Assembly: GCF_019397265.1 (NCBI RefSeq)
Contig: NZ_CP068985.1
Coordinates: 8,402,501 to 8,466,500 of the forward strand
Length of the DNA stretch: 64,000 nt
From: Nonomuraea coxensis DSM 45129
Lineage (GTDB): Bacteria > Actinomycetota > Actinomycetes > Streptosporangiales > Streptosporangiaceae
Direction of reading: 5' to 3'
Shown: positions 16,096 through 23,867 of the stretch, one piece after another
Layout of the letters: each line of letters begins with the position of its first letter
Position numbering within the stretch: the stretch's first letter is position 1
Made by a program: the position numbers and the translations under genes
Notes under the pieces: model-generated
What the model was told of the DNA's origin: nothing
What the model saw: only the letters and a program-made list of their open reading frames with translations
Database searches by the model: none

Positions 16096-17595
16096 TCAGC
16101 TCCAGGCCATGATCCGGAGCGGGTCCTCCAGCATGTCGCCGACGTCGCGCAGGAAGCGGGAGCCCAGCTCGCCGTCCACGATGCGGTGGTCGAACGACAG
16201 CGACAGCGTCGTCACCTTCCGCACGGCCAGCTCGCCGTCCACCACCCACGGCATGTCCCGCACCTGGCCGAAGGCGAGGATGGCGGCCTCGCCGGGGTTG
16301 ATGATGGGGGTGCCGGTGTCCACGCCGAACACGCCGACGTTGGTGATCGTGAACGTGCCGCCCGCCATCTCGGCCGGCTGGGTGCGTCCCGCGCGGGCCG
16401 TCTCCGTCAGCTCGGCCAGGCTCCTGGCCAGGTCGGGCAGGGAGAGGGCGTGCGCGTCCTTGATGTTGGGCACCACCAGGCCCCGGGGGGTGGCGGCGGC
16501 GATCCCGAGGTTGACGTAGTGCTTGACGACGATCTCCTGGGCCTGCTCGTCCCAGGAGGAGTTGACCATCGGGTGCCGGCGGGCCGCCGTCAGGACGGCC
16601 TTGGCCACCAGCAGCAGCGGGCTCACCTTGACCTCGGCGAAGTCCGGCAGGGCGCGCAGCCGCCGGACGGCCTCCATGGTGCCGGTCGCGTCGATCTGGA
16701 GGAACTCCGTGACGTGCGGAGCGGTGTAGGCGCTCGCGACCATGGCCTGGGCCATCATCCTGCGCACGCCCTTGATCGGGACGCGCTCCTCCCGCTGCCC
16801 GGGGGCGGCCGGGGCCGGGACCTGCTGCGGGACCTGCTGCGGGACCTGCTGCGGGACCTGCCGCGGGACCTGCTCCGGGGCCTGGGCGGCGGCAGCCGCG
16901 GCGTGGACGTCGTCCCGCGTGATGGAGCCCTGCGGGCCGGTGCCCGTGACCGTCGTGAGGTCCACGCCGAGGTCCTTGGCCAGCTTGCGGACCGGCGGCT
17001 TGGCCAGCACCGTGATCGGGCCCGGCCCCTCGGCGACGGGTACGGGCGCCACCTCCACACGCCTCGGGTTGGCCACCGGGGCGGCGGGGATCGTGGTGGG
17101 CGCCGCTTCCGAGGGCGGGGTCTGCGTGGCCGGGGTCTCGGTGGCGGTGGCCGGGGGTTTGCGGGGGCGGCGCTTGGTGGCGCCGGTCTTGACGCCGTAG
17201 CCGACCAGGACCGCCTGGCGCTCCTCCTTCGGGGCCGGGCTGCCGTGGGCGCCGGGCTCGACCGCGCCCTCCGCCGGAGGCTCGGGCACCAGCTCCTCGG
17301 CCAGGGCCTTCGCCTGCTCTGCCGGAGCCGCCACCGGCGAGGTCTCGCCGGGCTCCTCGGCCGTGTCCACGGCGATGATCGGCCGGCCCACCTCCACCGT
17401 CAGACCCTCGTCGGCGAGCAGGCCGGACACCACGCCGTCCCACGGGATCGGCAGCTCGACGATCGACTTCGCGGTCTCGATCTCGACCACGATCTGGTTG
17501 ACCTTGACCTCGTCGCCCGCCTGGACGTGCCAGCGGACGATCTCGGCCTCGGTCAGCCCCTCCCCGACGTCGGGGAGCCTGAACTCGCGTCGCAT
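16096..17595 (-). CDS. 2-oxoacid dehydrogenase E2 component (dihydrolipoamide acyltransferase)
   Basis: The 499-residue E2 has one N-terminal lipoyl domain with lipoyl-lysine Lys43 (EIETAKSIVELPIPWDG), an Ala/Pro-rich linker, a peripheral-subunit-binding domain (VRKLAKDLGVDLTTVTGTGPQGSITRDDVHA, about 235-270), a second linker made of QVPQ repeats, and the catalytic domain ending with the active-site DHRIVDG (His470, Asp474). It transfers the acyl group from lipoate to CoA. It is the last gene of the E1alpha-E1beta-E2 operon, 12 bases after E1beta. A single lipoyl domain fits branched-chain or pyruvate/acetoin complexes. Specificity is not decided by sequence here. Confidence 0.93.
   Translation of the reverse strand: MRREFRLPDVGEGLTEAEIVRWHVQAGDEVKVNQIVVEIETAKSIVELPIPWDGVVSGLLADEGLTVEVGRPIIAVDTAEEPGETSPVAAPAEQAKALAEELVPEPPAEGAVEPGAHGSPAPKEERQAVLVGYGVKTGATKRRPRKPPATATETPATQTPPSEAAPTTIPAAPVANPRRVEVAPVPVAEGPGPITVLAKPPVRKLAKDLGVDLTTVTGTGPQGSITRDDVHAAAAAAQAPEQVPRQVPQQVPQQVPQQVPAPAAPGQREERVPIKGVRRMMAQAMVASAYTAPHVTEFLQIDATGTMEAVRRLRALPDFAEVKVSPLLLVAKAVLTAARRHPMVNSSWDEQAQEIVVKHYVNLGIAAATPRGLVVPNIKDAHALSLPDLARSLAELTETARAGRTQPAEMAGGTFTITNVGVFGVDTGTPIINPGEAAILAFGQVRDMPWVVDGELAVRKVTTLSLSFDHRIVDGELGSRFLRDVGDMLEDPLRIMAWS
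16817..16876 (-). repeat. Five 12-bp repeats encoding the QVPQ linker of E2
   Basis: Five consecutive copies of a 12-base unit (GGGACCTGCTGC on the plus strand; the last two differ at one or two bases) encode a Gln-Gln/Arg-Val-Pro linker between the binding and catalytic domains of E2. Copy number is likely variable between strains. Confidence 0.9.
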
Positions 17596-17607
17596 GAAAC
17601 CCCCCTC

Positions 17608-18588
17608 TCAGAACCCGAAGGCCCGGTCGACGGCGTCGAGCACCCGGTCCAGGTCGGGCAGGTAGTGCTCCTCCAGCTTCGACGGGGGGTAGGGGGTGGA
17701 GAACCCGCCGACCCGCAGCACCGGGGCCTCCAGGTGGTAGAAGCACTGCTCGGTGACGCGGGCGGCCAGCTCGGCGCCGAAGCCGTTGTAGACGGGCGCC
17801 TCGTGGACGACCACGACCCGGCCGGTGCGCCGCGCCGACTCCATGATCACCGCCTCGTCCAGCGGGTTGAGCGAGCGCAGGTCCACGACCTCCAGGGAAC
17901 GGCCGTCGTCCTCGGCCGCCGCCGCGGCCTCCAGGCAGGTCTTCACCATCGGCCCGTACGCCAGCAGCGTGGCGTCGGACCCCGGCCGTACGACCCTGGC
18001 CGCGTCGAACGGCGTCCACCAGCCGGCGGAGGAGGTGTCGATGTCGCCCTTCTCCCAGTAGCGGCGCTTGGGCTCGAAGAACACCACCGGGTCGTCGCAG
18101 CGGATCGCCTGCTGGATCATCGAGTACGCGTCCGCCGGGTTGGAGCAGGCGACCACGCGCAGCCCGGAGGTGTGGGTGAAGTACGCCTCCGGCGACTCGC
18201 TGTGGTGCTCGACCGCGCCGATCCCGCCGCCGCAGGGGATGCGGACGACGACCGGCAGCTTGATCGCGCCCAGCGACCGCATGGGCATCTTGGCGAGCTG
18301 CGTGATGATCTGGTCGGCGGCCGGGAAGACGAAGCCGTCGAACTGGATCTCGCACACCGGCCGGTAGCCGCGCAGCGCCAGGCCGATCGCGGTGCCGATG
18401 ATGCCAGACTCGGCGAGCGGCGTGTCGATGACGCGGTCCTCGCCGAAGTCCTTCTGCAGGCCGTCGGTGACGCGGAAGACGCCGCCCAGCTTGCCGACGT
18501 CCTCGCCCATGATGAGGACCTTGGGGTCGTCCTCCATCGCCTTGCGCATGCCCTCGTTCAGGGCCTTGGACAAGCTCAGTACGGTCAC
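17608..18588 (-). CDS. 2-oxoacid dehydrogenase E1 component, beta subunit
   Basis: This 326-residue subunit starts VTVLSLSKALNEGMRKAMEDDPKV and carries the transketolase pyrimidine-binding domain (MGEDVGKLGGVFRVTDGLQKDFG, IDTPLAESGIIGTAIGLAL) and the C-terminal transketolase domain (DLRSLNPLDEAVIMESARRTGRVVVVHEAP). With E1alpha it decarboxylates 2-oxoacids with thiamine diphosphate. The GTG start overlaps the E1alpha stop (GTGA), showing translational coupling. The HHSESPEA segment carries the conserved paired His of the family. Branched-chain 2-oxoacids are the favoured substrates because valine dehydrogenase lies in the same window, but pyruvate is not excluded. Confidence 0.93.
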   Translation of the reverse strand: MTVLSLSKALNEGMRKAMEDDPKVLIMGEDVGKLGGVFRVTDGLQKDFGEDRVIDTPLAESGIIGTAIGLALRGYRPVCEIQFDGFVFPAADQIITQLAKMPMRSLGAIKLPVVVRIPCGGGIGAVEHHSESPEAYFTHTSGLRVVACSNPADAYSMIQQAIRCDDPVVFFEPKRRYWEKGDIDTSSAGWWTPFDAARVVRPGSDATLLAYGPMVKTCLEAAAAAEDDGRSLEVVDLRSLNPLDEAVIMESARRTGRVVVVHEAPVYNGFGAELAARVTEQCFYHLEAPVLRVGGFSTPYPPSKLEEHYLPDLDRVLDAVDRAFGF

Positions 18589-19682
18589 TTCTCGAACCCC
18601 TCCAGATACGCGGCGAACTGGGCGCGCTCCTGGTCGATCAGCGCGTGGGGCTCGCGGTAGACGTGGTCGAAGATGTCGAGCGGCCGGGGGTCGGGCAGCG
18701 CGAGGCAGCGCCGCCGCAGGTCGGCGCCGAGCTGGGCGGCCTCCTCGTCGACGGAGTCGAAGAACTCCTGATCGGCCAGCTCGTTCTTGAACAGGTAGGC
18801 CTTCACCCGTTCGATGGGGTCCTTGAGCTTCCACGCCTCCAGCTCGCCGGCGACCCGGTAGCGCGTGGGGTCGTCGGTCGTGGTGTGGGCGCCCATCCGG
18901 TACGTGAACGCCTCGACGAGCGTCGGCCCCTGCCCGGTGCGCGCGGCCTCCAGGGCCTTGCGCGTGACGGCCAGGCAGGCGAACACGTCGTTGCCGTCGA
19001 CCCGGATCCCGGGGAAGCCGAAGCCGGAGGCGCGGCGGTAGAGGGGGATGCGGGTCTGCTTCTCCAGCGGCTCGGAGATGGCCCACTGGTTGTTCTGGCA
19101 GAAGAACACGATCGGCGCGTTGAACACGCTGGCCCAGATGAAGGACTCGTTCACGTCGCCCTGGGAGGTCGCGCCGTCGCCGAAGTAGACGATCGTGGCG
19201 GCGTTCGCGTCGTCGCGCTGGATGCCCATCGCGTAGCCGACCGCGTGGAGGGTCTGGCTGCCGATGACGATCGTGTAGAGGTGGAAGTTGTGCTCCTTGG
19301 GGTCCCATCCGCCGTGGTTGACGCCGCGGAACAGCCCGAGCAGCTTGACCGGGTCGACGTCGCGGCACCACGCCACGCCGTGCTCGCGGTAGGTGGGGAA
19401 CGCCATGTCACTGTCGGTCAGCGCGCGGCCGGAGCCGATCTGCGCGGCCTCCTGGCCGAGCAGCGAGGCCCAGATCCCGAGCTCGCCCTGGCGTTGCAGC
19501 GCCACGGCCTCCAGGTCGATGCGCCGGACGAGCACCAGGTCGCGGTAGAGCGACCGGACCTCCTCCGGGGTGAGATCGACGTCGTAGTCAGGGTGCTCGA
19601 TCCGCTCACCCTCGGGGGTGAGCAGCTGGACGAGCTCCGGAGGTGCTTCGTCATGAGCACCGCGAGAGGCGTCGAGTGTCAC
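18585..19682 (-). CDS. 2-oxoacid dehydrogenase E1 component, alpha subunit
   Basis: The 365-residue subunit holds the thiamine-diphosphate motif GDGATSQGDVNESFIWASVFNAPIVFFCQNNQWA and the region YRMGAHTTTDDPTRYR around the phosphorylation-loop His/Ser positions. The GTG at 19682 is preferred because AGGAGAG lies six bases upstream; the longer in-frame ATG at 19895 would add about 70 non-homologous residues running through the promoter. First gene of the E1alpha-E1beta-E2 operon. No E3 gene is linked; the lpd gene 33 kb away probably supplies it. Confidence 0.93.
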   Translation of the reverse strand: MTLDASRGAHDEAPPELVQLLTPEGERIEHPDYDVDLTPEEVRSLYRDLVLVRRIDLEAVALQRQGELGIWASLLGQEAAQIGSGRALTDSDMAFPTYREHGVAWCRDVDPVKLLGLFRGVNHGGWDPKEHNFHLYTIVIGSQTLHAVGYAMGIQRDDANAATIVYFGDGATSQGDVNESFIWASVFNAPIVFFCQNNQWAISEPLEKQTRIPLYRRASGFGFPGIRVDGNDVFACLAVTRKALEAARTGQGPTLVEAFTYRMGAHTTTDDPTRYRVAGELEAWKLKDPIERVKAYLFKNELADQEFFDSVDEEAAQLGADLRRRCLALPDPRPLDIFDHVYREPHALIDQERAQFAAYLEGFEK

Positions 19683-19752
19683 GTGCCACTCTCCTGTGCG
19701 TCGGGGCTGGTCCTGATGGGGTTGCCACCTTAGGCCAGCCTTCTTGGCGATG

Positions 19753-19770
19753 AACCAACTGGTGGTGGTT
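19753..19770. promoter_or_regulatory. Possible operator upstream of the E1/E2 operon
   Basis: AACCA and TGGTT form an inverted repeat with an 8-base spacer about 70-90 bases upstream of the E1alpha start, in the 227-bp region divergent from purS. It is the only symmetric element seen there. Lrp-type or BkdR-type control of such operons is known in other bacteria, but nothing here identifies the protein. Confidence 0.25.
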
Positions 19771-19909
19771 CGTACGCGTTTGGGAACATCGTGGCAGACG
19801 TCACAGCCCTCCGCGCAAGCCCCATGTCTCCCCCGTTCCCGTTGCCGCGTCGGCCACACGCCCCCGGTAGGCTGGCTTTCCCACCACCGTCCCACGCAGG
19901 AGGAAGTCA

Positions 19910-20158
19910 GTGGCGCGCGTCATCGTCGAGGTCATGCTGAAGCCCGAGATCCTCGACCCGCAGGGCCAGGCGATCGCGCGGGCGCTGCCCCGGCTCGGCT
20001 TCTCCGGCGTCTCGTCCGTCCGCCAGGGCAAGCGTTTCGAGGTCGAGCTCGACGGCCCGGCCGACGCCGCGGCGCTGGACGAGGTCCGCAAGATGGCCGA
20101 GACCCTGCTGGCCAACACCGTGATCGAGGACTACGCCGTCCGGGTCGAGGAGCAGTAG
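19910..20158 (+). CDS. purS: Phosphoribosylformylglycinamidine synthase subunit PurS
   Basis: This 82-residue protein (MARVIVEVMLKPEILDPQGQAIARALPRLGF, VRQGKRFEVELDG, MAETLLANTVIEDY) is the small PurS subunit that bridges PurQ and PurL in step four of IMP synthesis. The GTG start has a strong AGGAGGAAG ribosome site, and a TAGGCT box lies about 40 bases upstream. Unlike the compact purSQL operons of many bacteria, an ATPase gene and two hairpin-rich gaps separate it from purQ. Confidence 0.95.
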   Translation: MARVIVEVMLKPEILDPQGQAIARALPRLGFSGVSSVRQGKRFEVELDGPADAAALDEVRKMAETLLANTVIEDYAVRVEEQ

Positions 20159-20179
20159 GGAGATTTGGCGTCCTGTTTT

Positions 20180-20284
20180 CCCCGTGGCCGCTTAAAGCCG
20201 GGCTCCGGCATGCCACAATGCCACGGGGTTGCCAACAGTGAATAACAACCGCGTGATTTTGCGGTTAGCCCTGTTTTCACAGGG
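20180..20284. other. AT-rich hairpin cluster between purS and the ATPase gene
   Basis: This 167-bp gap is richer in AT than its surroundings and contains three stem-loops. The first is a 9-bp outer stem (CCCCGTGGC with GCCACGGGG, 20180-20228) enclosing a 5-bp inner stem. The second is AACCGC-N8-GCGGTT (20247-20266) and the third CCCTG-N6-CAGGG (20269-20284). The first may terminate purS; the others lie 40-80 bases before the next start and may be leader structures. Confidence 0.5.
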
Positions 20285-20325
20285 AAATCTACTCCAGGTG
20301 ACATTCTGGCGCCCGGAGGAGTCCG

Positions 20326-20763
20326 GTGGATATTGAGTTCTCGTTGGCACTGCCTCGGGATGCGATCGGCATACCGATGGTCAGGCGGGTGCTCGGCGAT
20401 GCCATGAGGTCGCTCAACGTGAGCGAGACCTGCATCGCCGACATGCTGCTCGCCGTCTCCGAGGCATGCTCCAACGCGGTTCGGCACGGGGGGCCCGCCA
20501 ACCGCTACGAGGTGACCGCGTCGATCGGCTACGGCCAGTGCGACGTGCGGGTGGCGGACAGCGGCAACGGGGTGCCGTCGATCCCGCCGAGCTTGCCCCC
20601 GCCCGACACCGAGAACGGCCGCGGGCTGCTGATCATGCGCTCCGTCGTGGACGAGATCTCGTTCGGCGTCACGCCGGGCCGTGGCACCACCGTCCATCTG
20701 CGCAAATCGCTCGACTGGGACGACGAGGTCGCGGCCCGTCCCCGGGAGCTCGCCGCCGTCTGA
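20326..20763 (+). CDS. Anti-sigma-factor type ATP-binding protein (RsbW/SpoIIAB-like HATPase)
   Basis: The 145-residue protein is a stand-alone GHKL ATPase domain. The N box is LAVSEACSNAVRHG, the G1 box VADSGNGVPSIPPS and the G2 box ENGRGLLIMRSVVDEISF. Such proteins in actinomycetes are serine kinases that bind sigma factors or phosphorylate STAS anti-anti-sigma proteins; no partner sigma or STAS gene is adjacent. The GTG start has GGAGGAG upstream. Its place inside the purine block, with its own AT-rich leader, is the odd feature. Partner unknown. Confidence 0.85.
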   Translation: MDIEFSLALPRDAIGIPMVRRVLGDAMRSLNVSETCIADMLLAVSEACSNAVRHGGPANRYEVTASIGYGQCDVRVADSGNGVPSIPPSLPPPDTENGRGLLIMRSVVDEISFGVTPGRGTTVHLRKSLDWDDEVAARPRELAAV

Positions 20764-20793
20764 CCGCGATACCGCGCATCTGAGCGCCTCCGA

Positions 20794-20799
20794 TACGCT
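20794..20799 (+). promoter_or_regulatory. Candidate -10 box of purQ-purL
   Basis: TACGCT (within GATACGCTG) lies about 80 bases before purQ in a gap of 114 bases. This would give purQL its own promoter, separate from purS. Confidence 0.35.
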
Positions 20800-20877
20800 G
20801 AAGTGACCGCCGCAGACCACCGTCACCCCGCATCGACGGTGGCGCGTGCGCGCGCATCCTCGGAGGGGACGACTGTC

Positions 20878-21558
20878 ATGAGCGCTGCCCGTGTGGGCGT
20901 AGTCACGTTTCCAGGAACTCTCGACGACCAGGACGCCGCCAGAGCCGTGCGCCTCGTGGGCGCGGAGGCGGTGCCGCTGTGGCACGCCGACCACGACCTG
21001 AAGGGGGTCGACGCCGTCTTCCTGCCCGGCGGCTTCTCCTACGGCGACTACCTGCGCTGCGGCGCCATCTCGCGCTTCGCGCCGCTGATGGACGAGCTGA
21101 TCCCGGCCGCCAGAGCCGGGCTGCCGGTCATCGGCACCTGCAACGGCTTCCAGATCCTCTGCGAGGCCCACCTGCTGCCGGGCGCGCTGACCCGCAACGC
21201 CTCGCTGCACTACGTCTGCCGCGACCAGCGGCTGCGCGTCGAGCGCGCCTCGACCTCCTGGACCAACTCGTTCGACGAGGGCCAGGAGATCACGCTGCCG
21301 ATCAAGCACGGCGAGGGCCGCTACGTCGCCTCCGCCGACACCCTCGCCGAGCTGGAGGCGGGCGGCCAGGTGGTCGTGCGCTACCTCGGCAACCCCAACG
21401 GCTCGCTCAACGACATCGCCGGCATCAGCAACGCGGCCGGCAACGTCGTCGGCCTCATGCCGCACCCCGAGCACGCGGTCGAGGACCTCGTCGGCGCCCC
21501 CAGCACCGACGGCCTCGGCTTCTTCACCTCCATCCTCAAGAGCCTGGTGAATGTATGA
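20878..21558 (+). CDS. purQ: Phosphoribosylformylglycinamidine synthase, glutaminase subunit PurQ
   Basis: This 226-residue class I glutamine amidotransferase has the nucleophile Cys88 in GTCNGFQIL and the His/Glu pair in MPHPEHAVE near the end. It supplies ammonia to PurL. The ATG at 20878 sits behind GGAGGGGAC, while the in-frame ATG at 20803 would add an unrelated head. Its stop overlaps the purL ATG (ATGA), so subunits are made in step. Confidence 0.96.
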   Translation: MSAARVGVVTFPGTLDDQDAARAVRLVGAEAVPLWHADHDLKGVDAVFLPGGFSYGDYLRCGAISRFAPLMDELIPAARAGLPVIGTCNGFQILCEAHLLPGALTRNASLHYVCRDQRLRVERASTSWTNSFDEGQEITLPIKHGEGRYVASADTLAELEAGGQVVVRYLGNPNGSLNDIAGISNAAGNVVGLMPHPEHAVEDLVGAPSTDGLGFFTSILKSLVNV

Positions 21559-23804
21559 CTGACACCGTCGAGCGGGCGTCCGCGACGCCCGACGAGCCGA
21601 TGCCCTTCGCCGAGCTCGGCATGAAGCAGGACGAGTACGACCGGGTCAAGCAGATCCTCGGCCGCCGCCCCACCGGCTCCGAGCTGGCCATCTACAGCGT
21701 CATGTGGTCGGAGCACTGCTCGTACAAGTCGTCCAAGGTGCATCTCAAGCAGTTCGCCACCAAGGCGCCCAAGTCGGAGGCGCTGCTGGTCGGCATGGGC
21801 GAGAACGCGGGCGTGGTCGACATCGGCGACGGCTGGGCGGCCACGTTCAAGATCGAGTCGCACAACCACCCGTCCTACGTCGAGCCCCACCAGGGCGCGG
21901 CCACCGGCGTCGGCGGCATCGTCCGCGACATCATGTCGATGGGCGCGCGCCCGATCGCCGTCATGGACTCCCTGCGCTTCGGCGCGGCCGACGCGGTCGA
22001 CACCCGCCGGGTGCTGCCCGGCGTGGTCGAGGGCATCAGCAGCTACGGCAACTGCCTGGGCCTGCCCAACATCGGCGGCGAGGTCGTCTTCGACCCCTGC
22101 TATCTCGGCAACCCGCTGGTCAACGCCCTGTGCGTGGGCCTGCTGCGCAAGGACCAGATCAAGCTCGCCACGGCGCCCGGCCCCGGCAACCAGGTCGTGC
22201 TGTTCGGCGCGTCCACCGGCCCCGACGGCATCGGCGGGGCGAGCGTGCTGGCCAGCGCCACGTTCGAGGACGAGTCGCAGGCCAAGCGGCCCGCCGTGCA
22301 GGTGGGCGACCCGTTCATGGAGAAGCTGCTCATCGAGTGCTGCCTGGAGCTGTACGCGGCCGACGTGGTCGTCGGCATCCAGGACCTCGGCGCGGCCGGC
22401 GTCTCCTGCGCCACGACCGAGCTGGCCGCCAAGGGCACCGGCGGCATGCGCGTCGACCTCAACCTCGTGCCGCTCCGCGACCCCTCGCTCCGCCCTGAGG
22501 AGATCCTCATGAGCGAGTCGCAGGAGCGCATGATGGCCGTGGTCCGGCCCGACGACATCCCGGCGTTCATGGAGATCTGCGCCAAGTGGGACGTCCCCGC
22601 GACCGTCATCGGCGAGGTCACCGACACCGGGCGGCTCGTCATGACGTGGGACGGCGAGGTCATCGTGAACATCCCGCCGGGCACGGCCGCCGACGAGGGG
22701 CCGGTCTACGAGCGGCCCTACCACGAGCCGGCCGGGCAGTCCGCGCTCAACGCCGACACCCCCGACCGCCTGAAGCGGCCCGCCGACCTGCGGGAGACGC
22801 TGCTGCGGCTGCTCGGCTCGCCCAACCTGGCCTCCAAGGCGTGGGTGACCGACCAGTACGACCGTTACGTCCGGTCCAACACGGTGCTGGCCCAGCCGGC
22901 CGACGCCGGCATGCTGCGCATCTCCGAGGCCATCGAGGGCGCCGAGCCGACGACGCGCGGCATCGCGCTCGCCACCGACGGCAACGGCCGCTACGCCAAG
23001 CTCGACCCCTACGCGGGGGCGCAGCTCGCGCTCGCCGAGGCCTACCGCAACGTCGCGGTGACCGGGGCCGCGCCGCTCGCCGTCACGAACTGCCTCAACT
23101 TCGGCTCGCCCGAGGACCCCGAGGTCATGTGGCAGTTCGCCGAGGCCACGCGCGGCCTCGCCGACGCCTGCCGGGCGCTCGGTGTGCCGGTCACCGGCGG
23201 CAACGTCTCCTTCTACAACCAGACGGGCGCGACCGCCGTCAACCCGACCCCGGTCGTGGGCGTGCTCGGCGTCATCGAGGACGTCGCCAAGCGGGTGCCC
23301 ACCGGGTTCGTCGCCGAGGGGCTGCGCGTGGTGCTGCTCGGCGACACGCGCGAGGAGTTCGGCGGCTCGGAGTGGGCGCACGTCGTCCACCACCACCTGG
23401 GCGGGCTGCCGCCGCAGGCGGACCTGGAGGCCGAGCAGGCGCTCGGGGCCGTGCTGGTGGAGGCGGCCAGGCGCGGGCTGCTGGAGGGCTCGCACGACCT
23501 GTCCGACGGCGGGCTCGCGGTGGCGCTGGCCGAGTCGTGCCTGGCGCGGGGCGTCGGGGCGCGCGTGACGCTGTCCGGCGAGCCGTTCGTCGACCTGTTC
23601 AGCGAGTCGGCGGCGCGGGCGCTGGTCGTGGTGCGGCCGGAGGCGTACGACGAGTTCGCCTCGCTGTGCGGGCGGCACGACGTGCCGTGTTACGGGCTCG
23701 GGGTCACCGGCGGGGCGTCGCTGGTGGTCGAGGACGTGTTCGAGGTGCCGGTCGAGGAGCTGCGGGAGACGCACCAGGCGGCGCTGCCGGCGCTGTTCGG
23801 CTGA
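21555..23804 (+). CDS. purL: Phosphoribosylformylglycinamidine synthase, synthetase subunit PurL
   Basis: This 749-residue small-type PurL performs the ATP-dependent conversion of FGAR to FGAM. Landmarks include SVMWSEHCSYKSSK (catalytic His), KIESHNHPSYVEPHQGAATGVGGIVRDI and the second half with DGNGRYAKLDPYAGAQLALAEAYRNVA and LSDGGLAVALAE. It is coupled to purQ by a 4-base overlap and closed by a strong terminator. Confidence 0.97.
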   Translation: MTDTVERASATPDEPMPFAELGMKQDEYDRVKQILGRRPTGSELAIYSVMWSEHCSYKSSKVHLKQFATKAPKSEALLVGMGENAGVVDIGDGWAATFKIESHNHPSYVEPHQGAATGVGGIVRDIMSMGARPIAVMDSLRFGAADAVDTRRVLPGVVEGISSYGNCLGLPNIGGEVVFDPCYLGNPLVNALCVGLLRKDQIKLATAPGPGNQVVLFGASTGPDGIGGASVLASATFEDESQAKRPAVQVGDPFMEKLLIECCLELYAADVVVGIQDLGAAGVSCATTELAAKGTGGMRVDLNLVPLRDPSLRPEEILMSESQERMMAVVRPDDIPAFMEICAKWDVPATVIGEVTDTGRLVMTWDGEVIVNIPPGTAADEGPVYERPYHEPAGQSALNADTPDRLKRPADLRETLLRLLGSPNLASKAWVTDQYDRYVRSNTVLAQPADAGMLRISEAIEGAEPTTRGIALATDGNGRYAKLDPYAGAQLALAEAYRNVAVTGAAPLAVTNCLNFGSPEDPEVMWQFAEATRGLADACRALGVPVTGGNVSFYNQTGATAVNPTPVVGVLGVIEDVAKRVPTGFVAEGLRVVLLGDTREEFGGSEWAHVVHHHLGGLPPQADLEAEQALGAVLVEAARRGLLEGSHDLSDGGLAVALAESCLARGVGARVTLSGEPFVDLFSESAARALVVVRPEAYDEFASLCGRHDVPCYGLGVTGGASLVVEDVFEVPVEELRETHQAALPALFG

Positions 23805-23817
23805 CCCGGGACGTGAG

Positions 23818-23853
23818 AAGGGCCGGTACGGGGTCTCCCCCGTGCCGGCCCTT
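23818..23853 (+). terminator. Terminator of purQL
   Basis: A 16-bp stem beginning AAGGGCCGG and ending CCGGCCCTTT, with a single G-T pair and a short loop, follows purL by about 14 bases and ends in CTTTC. It also faces the convergent collagen-like gene. Confidence 0.88.
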
Positions 23854-23867
23854 TCGCGCGTGGGGGG

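Noticed and set aside
16817..16876. CRISPR-like short repeats
   Set aside because: The units are 12 bases with no spacers and lie in frame inside the E2 gene.
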